From Reticulascus tulasneorum (taxonomy: Eukaryota; Ascomycota; Sordariomycetes; Glomerellales; Reticulascaceae): a stretch of 64,000 bases of DNA. The notes below the pieces were generated by a model. It had not been told where the DNA came from, ran no database searches, and worked only from the letters and a program-made list of their open reading frames with translations. Position numbers and translations under genes: made by a program. This document shows, one piece after another, positions 22,597-34,890 of the stretch. Location: the NCBI GenBank assembly GCA_001557505.1, contig LSAX01000001.1, positions 4,960,001-5,024,000 of the forward strand, in the 5' to 3' direction. Position 1 is the stretch's first letter. Each line of letters begins with the position of its first letter.

Positions 22597-25500
22597 TTAG
22601 GGTGCTGGGATCTTGTCAGGGTTCCACCAGGGGTAGAAGCGTTCTCCCTTCGCAAGCGTCAAGAGTGTGCAGGCCTTGCCCTCACAGCCGATATACGGCT
22701 GGTCATTGCCCCACCATGGAACTGCGATCTGGGCCCACTGGACGCTGAAAAGCATGATAATTCCGGCAATGGCGATACCCGCGGAGAAGGACGCAGACAG
22801 GACAAAGTTATACTGTTATTCAGTCAGATCAGCCTACTCAAGAGTTTTTGCGGCACTAGAGACTCACCTTCGACCAGAATGCGAGGTATCGGTTTCGCAC
22901 ATAGATCCACGACAACCAAGCGATCGGAACAGCCGGCCATGCGTACGCGAAGCTGTAAGGTGCCCAGTTAAGGCCACCGTAGAACATGGCAACAGGGTGG
23001 AACTGGCGCATGTACTTGTTCCTCGGGAAGTACTTGACGAGGAAGAAGAAGATGATGGGGATGATAATGCCGATGGGGAATCCCAGCAGCAGAAGACCGT
23101 ATTGGCCATCAGGACCGAACACCTTGATTGGGCCGATCGTGCCCCAGAGAACAGCGGCGGTAAAGAACGTGTTAGGTCCAGGGCAGAAGAATCGCATGGG
23201 GGCGTTGGCCTGGCAAACATTTTCGATGTTCACCTGGAAGTTCATGACGCCGGTGCAAACAAATGTCGAAATCAGCGTGGCGATCATTTGAGCGGCGAAG
23301 GTGTGTCGGGGTGGGATCTATGTGCGGTTAGGAAACCATCCAGAAAACTTGTAAGAATATTTCAAGCGTACCTTGATGTAATGAGCGAGCTTTAGATCGT
23401 TGGCGAATTGGATAGCATGCGCGCAGGTGACGTAGCCGAAAGACTTGAAGAAGTTCATGGCTAGAGCGTTGCCCTCTACCCACATGCCACCGATGAATTC
23501 GGCAAGCACATTAAGCGTTACCTCAATACCAGTCATGGCCTTGATGATGCCAACAGGAATAACAAAGATAACTGCGAGGAAGATGCCGTATGGGACGACA
23601 CCAGGGGTGGTATATGTGGGCCAAGCAGCAACGCCAGCAAAACCAAGGCACATAGCGACGATCAGCGTACCAAAGTACCACCACTCGGAGACTTAGATAA
23701 TGGTCAGCGTAAGGAATACAATCCATGGGTTTTATAAAACGGCGAACTCACCCTCAGGGTACGCAGCCATGAGTCGGTTGTGAACATCCTTGTATTCCTC
23801 CTCCTCCTCCTGAGCAGCCGTTCTCTTGGTCCTGCGAATGCCTCTCCAGAAGTTCTTGAATCCCATCACGATTTCATATCGGTGGAATAGGCCGACATGG
23901 GTAACGGCTGCGGCGTAGATGCCAAAGAAGGCACCATATACGATGGTGTTGGCAGCGCCAAGATAAGCTGCAGAGTAATTCATATACTTTTCGTGGTCAT
24001 AAATACCCTTATCATCGATAGCTCGCGAGACATTGTACAGAGCGCCAGTATGGTCAAAAACCTTATTACTGTTGATGGGGAGATAGCCAGTATTCCAGGT
24101 GTTGGTGAAGTAGATGCCGATGATGAAGAGACCGAAAATGAACATGCCCAAAGCTTTGTTGAAAGTGGAGAAAGCGGGAACCATCTAAAGTCCTGTTAGC
24201 ATAATTACCACCATCATACGGTGCGCACAGATGTATTTACAAGTGGATCAACCGCATCGAAGAGCAAGACATTCCAGTCGAATGTTGGCAGAGGGTTGAA
24301 CATGCCCAGACCATTTCGGAAACCAGTGATAAGGTTGAGGTTCTTGTGCTTTGGAGAGATCCATGTCATCCAGCTGAAGAAAGTGAGGACCTCAAAGAGG
24401 TAGTTCGGGAACCAGAAGTAAACAAACATGGCGCCGAACGACCACATGAAGAACTTGTATCGAGACATGCTGTAGAGCCTCTTGAACGGACCCTGGACAG
24501 CGATGTTGTTGTCATTATGCAGGGCGGAGTTCAACGCAATAGTGACGAGAGATGCGGGCCACACACAGTACGTTGGGTAAACGATGAATCGCCGAGTCAA
24601 TCCTACGCGAGGTCAGTGGGTGTTCCCTATCACCTGCGGGCTATTCTTTAGGGACTTACCTGCGAGGCCGTAGCCAATGAAATTGGTCGACATGGCAATC
24701 AAAATCTGGTAGCCAAAGTCTCGGGCATATTGCTGGTTGAAGTACTGGGGCAGAACTTGAGTCCAAACGATGTACTGCGTGTATGGCAAGCTCTTGGCGG
24801 TATTGGCCATGATAGCGATGAGCATGTGCTCCTTCTTGTTGAAAGGACCTGGGTTCAGACTGTGGCGAACGCCAAACATGTTGAATCCATAATCGGGCAT
24901 CCATCTCTCCCAGGCCTTACCGAGAGGGAAAGCTAGGAGCTGGGCAACATTGGACTCGATCGAAATGGCAGGCTGGCGAATACTGAATAGCTATAGAGTG
25001 TTTGATGTCAGCTTTGCTCAGAGAAACGTTGTTTCCAATACGTCTAAGTATGAGGAGCCGTACCTGATTGACGAACGCGAGGAAGACGGAGAAGAAAATT
25101 CCGATCACCCAAGCACGAATGGTTGAGCAGGGCATGGTTGGATCATCCTTGTTGTCGACGACAGCGCGCACTTCGGCGTATGGGCTGTTATTGGTGATAA
25201 GAGCTGCCTCCAACTTCATCTCCCAGATGAGATCTTCGTGCTTCTCAGGGTTCTCCAAAAGCTGTTCATTGTCTATTATTCCAGGTTAGTATATGTCGCA
25301 CTTCGTGTCAGTCATTGATGGGACCTACCGAGGAACTCATGAATCCTCATCAGCACGGAATGCGGGAAGTTAGGATCACGCTCGTGAATCTTGAGCACAG
25401 TTCTCATCATCTTCACGACAGCTTCCAGTGTCAGAGTTGCGGCAACAGCCTTCGCCTCGATGAGATCATCCTCGGTGACATTGAGCTCACTTGGGTCATT

Positions 25501-25747
25501 GGTTAGCTAAATCCCTGCGACAAGCAAGTATGCTCCATGGCACTTACGTCTCAAAGGTTTTCTCCTTGGATCCAATTCGTTCAAGCTCTCTCTCTTCGGG
25601 GTGCGAGGACTGTCGCACATGTGTTAGTTGACTCCCATACATCAATCCCAACAAGCATAAAGAACTCACAAAGATCTTCTCGCTAGTCAAGACACCCTCG
25701 CCCCCAACAGGGGCGATGGTGGTATCCTTCTCATGAACAGTCGACAT
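22597..25747 (-). CDS. Oligopeptide transporter (OPT family)
   Basis: Ten exons (25747-25670, 25609-25548, 25489-25329, 25272-25064, 24990-24660, 24602-24241, 24184-23752, 23691-23372, 23317-22868, 22812-22597) give 873 residues with phase closing at every junction. Hallmarks are SPYAEVRAVVDNKDDP, followed by TIRAWVIG, the NPG motif in SLNPGPFNKKEHMLIAIMAN, and about 14-16 membrane segments. The protein ends with ERFYPWWNPDKIPAP. OPT carriers import tri- to pentapeptides or glutathione-type peptides with protons at the plasma membrane. The long acidic N-terminus is typical. The introns ending at 25490 and 23692 appear to use AAG acceptors, so these two joins are the least certain. Specificity is unknown. 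Confidence 0.92.
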
Positions 25748-26725
25748 TGCGCTCGACGAGTCTGAGGTTCCTCTAATGGGATGGCGGGGAGAAGAGATGA
25801 GACGGGAGAGACCAGATTGCGAGAGGATATAGCTCGGGGACCAGTGGTATTAATGAACCTCCAGGTGCCATGGATCATACCAACATACGCTTATCAGCGG
25901 AACCGTATCTTCGGGGCGCCGTGTGCCAATGAGAAACATCATGGTCCTGTGGCCATTGTGGAGAGCTCTTTACAGAAGGAGTGGCGAGAGAGAAGGTGGC
26001 TATCAAAGCTTCCATGCAGCCTTCAGGCGGGATCGACCTTCTCGGACTGGTATCGTACCGATATCCAGGTCTGGGCATGCATGAGGACATACCCCTTGCG
26101 ACCGTGGATTGGGTGTACGGGGTGGACGCATTAGCCACCATTTGCGACATGGTGATTAAGTCTGGGCTCAATCGCGATGCAGGAACTTTTGCCAGGCCGA
26201 GAGACGGGGGGAGGTGGTTGGCAAAGATTCGATTATAGTGCTGCATGAATCTTGTCAATGTGGGGTAGGCTATCAGGAGCTCGGTTGTACTGCGTATGTA
26301 AGTAAGTAGTATATCGCATGCAAAGCCTGAGTCGAACTTCCCACCTCCAGCTCGGATGTGCCGTGGGCGGTGCTCTTTCGACGGCCCACGAGGGGTGAGC
26401 ATGGACCGTCCAGTTCTGGACCGATCCCCGCGGGCAACCATAGGTCGTTTGTTCGAAGCCCGGGAATTCTCCATCACATCAGGGCGAATGGTTCCTGAGA
26501 TGCAATGATGAAATGGGACAATGCTTAACAAAGCAGCATCCTGGATGGCCGAGGCCTGGTAAAAGCGGCGGGTAATTCCACCATCATTCGCAGGTTCCAA
26601 TGGCGTTAGGGCAGGGATATGTCTTCCACCCGCCTCGGTTGCGATATTGTCGGGGTTTTAATTTTGGTCTGCCGTGAAGGTCGATGGTTGGCATCGAAAG
26701 CGACGCAGCAGACAAAAATATGCTA

Positions 26726-26739
26726 CTACTACGTAGTAG
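26726..26739. repeat. 14-bp perfect palindrome CTACTACGTAGTAG
   Basis: A perfect inverted repeat whose core ACTACGTAGT recurs at 28235-28244. It may be a binding site or a remnant of a short repeat element. Confidence 0.4.
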
Positions 26740-27267
26740 ATTGGATGCCATGCCAAGCCTGGATGATAACGACATGCCCAGTGATAATCCGCCATGTCCT
26801 CATTCCGCCTGCTCGCTGGCTTCGTACATGAGAGCCATTGAGAGGTAACCGCGGCACTCACCCGATGCGACTCGCTGTGGATATGCCAATTGCAGGGGAA
26901 CTTTTGCGATCCGAAGCACTGCTCTCCTCTCGTCTACGATCCACATCTATCTGCGTTGAGGGAGTTCGAGGGGGTTCCTTTCCCCAAGCACGTTGTGTCT
27001 GGATCGCCCTTCCATGGTCATTAGTGGGAAAAAAGAACGCACGGCCGGTATCTAGTCTTGAAGCACCCTCTGCCCGGCATCTGCGATGTTGTGCCAAAAG
27101 AGGTGGTGCCCGGAGTTGGGCTTGTGGGATGGTGATCTATCCGACTACTTTCATCTTTCTCGTCGAAGAAGGACCCAAGAACCTCACAAATTGGATGTGT
27201 TGCACGTGTCATGCCTAAATCGACAGGTGCCAGCTCGCCCCATCTGTGGTTAAATTAAACGTGCCAT

Positions 27268-27281
27268 GCTGCTGCTGCTGG
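27268..27281 (+). repeat. Short GCT trinucleotide run
   Basis: Four GCT units with degenerate continuation (GGTGCTGGAGCTGCTGC) to about 27297. It is a plain microsatellite outside any supported gene. Confidence 0.5.
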
Positions 27282-27830
27282 TGCTGGAGCTGCTGCTTGT
27301 TTGTGGTCAAGGCTTGCTCGGTCTTGGTGCATCTGTTTGTGCGTGGACACCTGGTGCCAACTGAAAGCCAGGCCGTCACAGATAGGTGAGCGCATGTGCA
27401 GTGCATGCAGTGCAGCAATCTGTAACATGAAGTTATGTTTGCCCTCGGGCTTTTGATTGCCTCATTTGCCTATCAGTGCCCTCCCGCAGTCCACGCCAAG
27501 CAAAAACCAAGCCCGACCCCATCTTCTCGCCCATTTGCGAAAGCGAAAAGATTCTAGACCACCACCCAGCGCTACCCACCACATCCCGCCCGCCCGCCGC
27601 AACCCCTGCCAAAAGCACCACCCGTTTGTCTAAACCAATCTACAAGAGGCGTCGAGCGATCGAAACGGCAGGTCGATCAGCCACTCAGCACCAAGGGATA
27701 TAAGGTTTGGCGCCCCTTTAGCGGCCGTTCTATGCTGGCTAAAGTCATGGCGTCCCCTCTCCAGAGAGATCCAAGAGTGCCATACAGACGTACATCCATA
27801 CTTCCAACTAGGAAAAAGAGACAAACGCGG

Positions 27831-27860
27831 TCCGCCAAGATCCGCCAAGATCCGCCAAGA
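27831..27860 (+). repeat. Three perfect tandem copies of TCCGCCAAGA
   Basis: The 10-mer TCCGCCAAGA repeats three times without change, followed by one degenerate copy. It lies in the gene-poor stretch. Confidence 0.8.
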
Positions 27861-30800
27861 TCTGCTAACCCGCCCTCTCAAGTTTGCTGTGAAATATGAT
27901 GCAGACGTCCTCCCTTGACTTGCTCACCCACACACGCGCGCAGATGCGCAATGCCGCTCACCTCGCCTCAAACAGGAAGGAGAATACGGCGCCACCCCGT
28001 TCGTGGTCGTATAAAGCTGTCTGCTTATGTTCTTGGCGATGGTTTGAACAGTCTTTCATTCGCGCGTCGGAGTCGCCCTTTTGTCTCTTGGCAGCGTCCT
28101 TCGTGATGCTTATCTGCTCCTCGACGTCAAATATCCCAGGACGATGGTCAGAAAACCGGGCTACCTCCTCGAATTGGGAGGTCACTCTCCGTCCCAGTCG
28201 GACAACCAGCGCTGTGCAAAGCTTGTGCCACTCTACTACGTAGTGTGCCGTCGCAGTGGTTTCGGATGAGTCCAGAACTCTTCGCTCGGTTGGGGATCCC
28301 GCATAGGTCGTTGGCCCCCCACATCTCGAGCGGCGTGCCATTGCCACTATCCACCAAGGTCGCGTGTGATTGATCTACTGTGTAATTACCTACGTACCCT
28401 AGCACCTGGATCGTCACTCCGCGGTGCAGCGCCGCTACTGGCTGGTCGACCCGACGTATTTGCGTATCTGGATCTCCGTCCATTATCATGGTTGAACGTT
28501 GATCCCTGGAGAGTCGGAGGATCCCCGATGAATCGCCTGCAGGCCCCAGGAGACCCATGGACCCTAGGAATTCGTAAGAGTCTCACAAGTTAATGTTGGT
28601 CAGCAGAGAGTCTCCAAATAGTTCGCACCACGCATTTTGCAAGCCACGTTTATACGTACTGTTAGACAGGTTCTCAGGCTAGTCGTGCTAGGGGCTACGC
28701 AATTGAGAAGCGCAATGGGCGGCAAGCAGGCTTATTCGTAAGTGCCTTGACACTGACAGAGTGATCGCTGAGGATATCATCACTACCAAGCCTCTCCTAT
28801 CCACAGGACCTCCGAGGAGTCGCCGCCCCGCCAATTGGCGCTGGTAGCTAGATCGAAGCAAGATAACTGCTAAGTAAAATCGAAAGAGTGGCATTTGCTA
28901 CCTCGTAATGGCCGCTGGGGTCGAAGCATGTCCTGGAGGCTTGGCAATGGCACACGCAAGGATTACAGAGGCACTTTTGATAATCAATATTGTGTAAAGG
29001 TGTAGCCAGCGGCTGCTAGCAGTTTCAAGTCTGACTACGGAATACATAAATCGCGTGGAACCTTGGGTACTTGCTGTGCGATTGGCTCTCTGTCCCCACC
29101 TGCTTCAATATTGTATGGCTGGCATCGCCGTTTCTGGACTGATTAAATGTGCAACGTTCAGTCAGTGACAACGTCCCCAAGAGTACCGTCGGCGGATTGA
29201 TTTTACACAATCGCTTTTCTGGCTCTACATTTGCCCCAGTCTCAGCCACGCAGCTCATTGCTGCGATAAGGGCGTTGTGCAATGAGCAGAGGTACTCGAC
29301 GCTGCGCAGGCTGGGCCAAAGCAGCGGCCGCTCTTGACTCAATGGCCGAAGCTTTCATTGTTTCTGAACCGAGTCCTGAGTTTAAATGTGTTCAACTTCT
29401 CGCCTGAGTTGTAACTGGCGACTTTTCATGTCCTGCCGAACCTTCTTGGCCTCCTGTGTCACTAGAAGCACCAGCCAGCGGGCCAAAACCACATAAGATC
29501 GTAGAAACGATACTAGGTTCAAAGTTCCTACTATGCTTAGGTGTATATATGCACGAGGGAGTGACAAGCGCAAACGAATTCTGATGCTTGGTTAGCGTGT
29601 ACTTTCCTATTGCCCACCCCTAGGCACATATGTAGCTATCCGGCCACTAGAGTGCCTGTGACACTTGAAACCCGTCTTATACGATGTCTCCCTAGTACTC
29701 GATGCTTATGGGTACTTGTGCGCGCCGTAGACACTAGGCTTTCCCTTTGGAGAAGGTAAATAGTCCCCAATAACTATCGCCACCGCTGTCCACGGTACAG
29801 GCAGATAATACTCGCCTTGGCAGTAGATTCTGAGTTTCAGGTCTCCGTCCTCTCGTTCTTTGAAGGTTTGGCCTAGAATTCTCTGGTAATGAGAGCGGTA
29901 ACTGATAATGGACATTTCTGCAAAGTTTTAGAACAGAGGGAAATCTTGATGCTTTCTTCCAAGCAAACGTTGTCTAATCTGCTGCGACATGTTGTGGAGC
30001 GGATCATGATCCTACTCAATCCTTCGGTTGAAGCACATGACAGCGACTACAAAAGTGCCTTGCATTTTCCAAGATGATTCTACTCTCGAAATGAAATTAG
30101 AAGTATTGACATTGGCTCCTCTCAACCGACTGTATCATCCCATCGATGTGATCCTTTTCGAGGTCTCATTTTCTAGTTCATTCACAGCCACATGGGCGAG
30201 AAGATACTATGAGTTGGAATGCCTGTTGCCAATAATTCCCTGCACAACACAACCAGCGTCAGCAAACATCATCGAGGGCATGAGCTATCTCCAAGTAAGC
30301 CGGCTTCGGCTGCACCAGCGACTGGCGCCTCTCATGTGCTCGCATCGAGTTAGCATGCAATTTGTCTTGTGGTTGGAGCAAGCTGTGATGAGAGCATTAC
30401 TGTCTGTGGACAGGTTGTCTGGTAAATCTGTCTGACGCTAGACACTTGACTGGACCCAAGATTGACAAAACAGTATCGTATCCGCGGCAAAATTTCCTCT
30501 TCAAAAGATTTCTCTTGGCTGTCATAGAAGCCTGATCAGGCAATTGGAAACATTTGACTTGCACTCGCATCACTTATGGTTAGAACGTCAGTTAAGCCGA
30601 CTAAACCCCTTTTGTATGCATGTCTGGCTTTGTGCAAGACTGCGACCCTGAGCCTCTGGACGAAAAGGTTCTTAAGAATAATGCCAGTATATCGCTCTGA
30701 ATGTCGAAAAACAACTTGCTCAGACGGTAAAACTCGATGAACTAGGAGACTCAACTGATGAACGAGACTCCATGTCCTCCATCCGGAGCAGAACTCTAGG

Positions 30801-33109
30801 AGCAACTCATGAGTGTGTGATATGTCGCTACATCACAACAAACTTGCAGATGTGCTGGATAATCACCAGTGAATAAAGTCAACCAATAGCATCTGAGTAA
30901 GCCAGAGGTTATCCAAATGTCCGCAGAAGATGGCTCGAATCTTTACGCAGGGCATATGCGGTTTTGTTTCACGTATTCTTATGACAATCACCGCATGCTT
31001 GACAGCAATCTCAGTTGGTACTGTTTCCTTCCATAGATATAGACTGACTAGACGTTGCATTACCACCATGATGAAAGCAAGGGAGAGTGGCATTTACTGG
31101 TATCCGTCGCTTTACGAAAAGTCGTTCGCGGGATATTGATTCGTGCCTCCGATCGAGCGGTCGTTGTAGAAGTTTCGTATAGAAAGGGATAAAACGAAAG
31201 GAACTGAATTCCCTGGTTGACATCGAGCGTCTTGGGGGCATCATCATGTTGCCAATACTTCATCGTAACGCTCTCGGAGGCATGTTAATTGATCTTGGAT
31301 AACAAGCCAATGCAGAAAGGCTCATGGCATCTTGCCACCTTGCGAAAGTTTATTGACAACGGTGGACTTGAGTAGTCCCATAATGCCCTTTTCAGACCTG
31401 CGTATTCCTAACTGTAGGTTTCGTATTCTGAAAGAATGAATTTTACAGACCCATCTCTGGCATGTCCATGATCAACTCTGAGAGAAAAAAGGTCTTGTTA
31501 CATGGCCCACATACTTTAGGCTGGAGACGTGGCGATCTTTCTTTGCACCATTGGAAAGTGCCCAGCTATCAGATAATGTATCCAAAGCGGAGCAATCCGT
31601 GCCAGTCAAGTACGAGGACAGTATTGAGTGGCCTCCAGGCTAATATAAAGCCTTAGCATTACCACCACTGTTATAGCTATCGCCGTGGATCCCGAGATGG
31701 TGTGGAGAACAGGAGTGTCACCTGAACACTCAGAATTGTCTGCACTCTGATGGGCGGCCCGGAAACCGCTTCAAGTCAGGGGTGATTCAGGATTTGCACT
31801 GGTGGTCGAATTACCCAAGGATTATCATAGGAGTTGGCGCTGCCAATGGCTCGGCGAGGTCTTATCAAATGATACCACAGGTTTTCGCTTTCCCTTGGCC
31901 CAAGTGAGTCACTTTTCCTACTCTACATACGGCCGGTGCATTTGAGTATCTGTTAGCCAAGTGGCAAGTTTTCCATACCACGTGTTGCAGATGGACAAAT
32001 TGCCCGCTTGAAGTACTCATCGCCCTGATCGGCTCTTTGCCCATCCACAGGCTCGGCGCCAGGACCCCTTGAAAAGCAAACACGGCGAGAAAGCCTTTTC
32101 TCCCATATCGGGTACTAGTTTAGTTGCACCATCCCTCGTCGACTGTCTCAATGCAGACTAAATATTCCAGAAGCTTCCGCGATTGGAAATTGTCACCCCT
32201 GAACCATGGCACCTCCTTGCTCGAGGCTGTGGATTAAGGTTAGACGAGCTCACGAGGACCAGACCACAGTCTCCGCCACCCGGTAGAGAGTTGATCGGCG
32301 ATGACGTCCCCATTTTGGGCCTGGGTCGGCAACACGGAGCCCAAACCTGGTCTCGATCTAAAAAGCATGCATTCGTCTAGAGGGAATGGTTTATTACAAC
32401 ACCACAGCAACCATGGATCATGACCACGCACTGCAGCATCAAATTTTGACAGAGCCTCCATGGTGTTGGCTCCGAGAGGAACAAAAGAGTTTGGTTATCA
32501 GACCAACTCCCGTCTTGTCCGGGGATATAAGTGGGCGCCAAAGTCCCACCACTTAAGTCACGGCCTTATACCCCACGGGGCCCCGCGCAGTATTGGCTCC
32601 TACTTGGCGGCTCGGCCTAGCTTCGGCTGCGGTCTTCTCCATTCTCCATGATCTCACCTTACAGTCTGATCGTTTACAAAGAGGTAAACAATCTGTGTGG
32701 CCTATTGGGTGAGCCGGACGCGTCAGGAGGGGCCGGTTAATGTTGACTATAAAGTCAATCAAGGATTCGGAGCAGCGGCAAAAGTCACCGAATGCGGCAA
32801 TTCGCGTAGGACGTCAATCAAATCATGAACTCACCCTAGCCAATGAATAAATTATACCCATATGACCGACACATGATAGAAATTCGACGTCCTAATTCTG
32901 CACTGTCGGCAGTTATACTTGCCGGAAGGCGACTAACGCTGGAAACAAGTCCAAACATGACCGCAGACTATAAGGATAAGATCGTGTGAAACATTTCTGT
33001 CCTTGACTTCCGGTGCTCTCCTGTTTCCAGCAGCCTTCAACCACCATCGCCGCCGTCGTCAACATCCAGGACAAGATCAACAACTCAGAAGAAAGATTTG
33101 CTTGTCATC

Positions 33110-34378
33110 ATGCAGTTGGTCGCTCTCGCCGCCGTCGCGCTGTTGGCGCAGAATGCCGCAGCTCAGAACATGCTTCGATTCGCATGCTCGCAGCTGGTTG
33201 TCGAGCGTGTTGATCCCCTCGTCAACCCTGGCATGCTCTTCACCCCCCATCTTCACCAGATTGTCGGCGGAAACTCGTTCAACCTGACCATGGACCCCGC
33301 GATCCACGATCCACCAGCTCTGTCCACCTGCACATCTTGCAGCTTCAAGGAGGATCTGTCCAACTACTGGACCGCAGTCATGTTCTTCAAGTCCAAGAAT
33401 GGCACATATACGCGTGTTCCACAGGTCGGAAACGGAGGCCCACAGGGCAAGTTGATCAACAAGGGCGGTCTTGACATTTACTATATCCCCAACGGAAAGG
33501 TCACCGCATTCAAGCCGGTAAGTCGCCGTTGAGAAAAGAGATATTAGACCGGCGCTGATTAGAAACAGGGTTTCCGCATGCTTGCTGGTGATGCGATCAA
33601 CGAGGACCCCAACAAGGTGCAGAAGGCCAACATCTGCCACAGATGCTGGACATCACCAAACGAGAACACCTTTGTTGGTGGCGCGCCATGCAGCGGTACC
33701 GACACTGTTGATATTCCTTCTTCCCCAACTTGCAAGATGATCCGACAAACCATCATCTTCCCCACGTAAGTAGTTATTTTCCACCATTATTTTGGTCAGG
33801 TGGCTAACATGGAACTTCAGCTGCTGGGATGGCAAGAACCTCGACAGCCCCGATCACAAGAGCCACGTTGCCTACGGACAAGGCTATGGCGCCACCGGTG
33901 GCGGTGCATGCCCCTCGACTCACCCCGTCAAGCTCCCACAGGTCATGTACGAACTCATGTGGAATGTTACCCAGTTCTCCGACCAGAGCCTCTGGCCATC
34001 TGGCGAGAAGCCATTCGTTTACAGCATGAACCTCGGGTATGTGAAGCCTTCGAAAACTGATTAAGAGTAAAATATTTACTGACCTTTTTCTGCAGTGGTG
34101 CTGCAGCTCACGGTGATTACGTCTTCGGCTGGAAGGGCGACTCTCTCCAGAAGGCCATGGACAACCGATGCAATCTCAACAACGATTGCCCAGCTGCTGG
34201 CCTTCACTCTCAGCCACCAGCCGACTACAACGCTTGCACGAAGAAGCAGATGGCAAGAGAAGAGGTAGACGGATGTAAGTGAAATGCAAACCAATGACCT
34301 TGAACGATTAGTTTCTGACATGTTTTTTTTTTAGGGCTGAGAGCCATGCCCATGGGCTCCCCAGCAATCAAGGCTTAG
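33110..34378 (+). CDS. Secreted DUF1996 protein
   Basis: Five exons (33110-33517, 33569-33765, 33821-34036, 34096-34274, 34335-34378) encode 347 residues. A signal peptide (MQLVALAAVALLAQNAAAQ) is followed by FACSQLVVERVDPLVNPG then HLHQIVGGNSF, the signature opening of DUF1996. Later come CTSCSFKEDLSNYWTA, a CWDGKNLDSPDHKSHVAYG segment and VYSMNLGGAAAHGDYVFGWKG. Conserved His and Cys residues occur throughout and the length is normal for the family. DUF1996 proteins are abundant secreted or wall-associated fungal proteins without an established reaction. Here the C-terminus is short, with no carbohydrate-binding or WSC module. The exon structure is clean, and the last intron has a polypyrimidine T run before TTAG. 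Confidence 0.95.
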
Positions 34379-34890
34379 GAGGACCAGTGAAGGTCATAAT
34401 TGCGATGTCCCTTGGTTCCCCCCTTTCAGCACTGCATCTACTCTCGGCGGGTTGTAATTCACTAGCGTATTGTTCTTGGCTACGCTTTTTTGCTATGCCA
34501 GTTCTTTTCACGGCTACACTTCCCCAGCAAAGGTTCTTTTAGAAGAGGTTTCCACGATTTTGCGGCATGGTTGCACGACATCACAACGATGTTAACCATG
34601 TCGTGGAGCCGCAAATGTCAAGCAGAGCTGGAGTATGGGAGAAGTTCAAGTCTCATTATGTACAAAGTTCACAGAGATCGTAGACGTCAATGGAACCATG
34701 GTTTCCAGCCACTTGAGTAACAAACTGTGACGCAATCGAGGTTCCCCACATATCCCATGTAGCAAGTCTTTGAATAGTAGGTAAATGAGTGACAAGGAAC
34801 GAGCAAATTATTTGCCGGTTGAATTATGAATAATCAACTCGAGAATTTATATTGCCCCTTATTCTTTCAATCAACTTCTTTTGCCTATCA
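34379..34890. other. Convergent 3' spacer
   Basis: 512 bp between the converging ends of the DUF1996 and amidase genes; nothing else seen. Confidence 0.5.

Larger units (their letters stand above)
25748..33109. other. 7.4 kb gene-poor stretch
   Basis: No frame here shows a recognisable domain, signal peptide or consistent splice pattern. Overlapping frames of 60-241 codons occur on both strands, consistent with chance. No transposase, reverse transcriptase, integrase or long terminal repeat pair is visible. Small repeats and palindromes are listed separately. Decayed mobile DNA or a long non-coding RNA cannot be excluded. Confidence 0.5.

Noticed and set aside
22667..23395. 242-codon plus-strand frame
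   Set aside because: Antisense shadow of the OPT exons.
25875..26600. 241-codon minus-strand frame upstream of the OPT gene
   Set aside because: Low-complexity-like sequence without domain; could be leader or chance. A homologue in another species would change this.
28148..28558. 136-codon minus-strand frame in the gene desert
   Set aside because: Several other frames overlap it on both strands, and there is no recognisable content.
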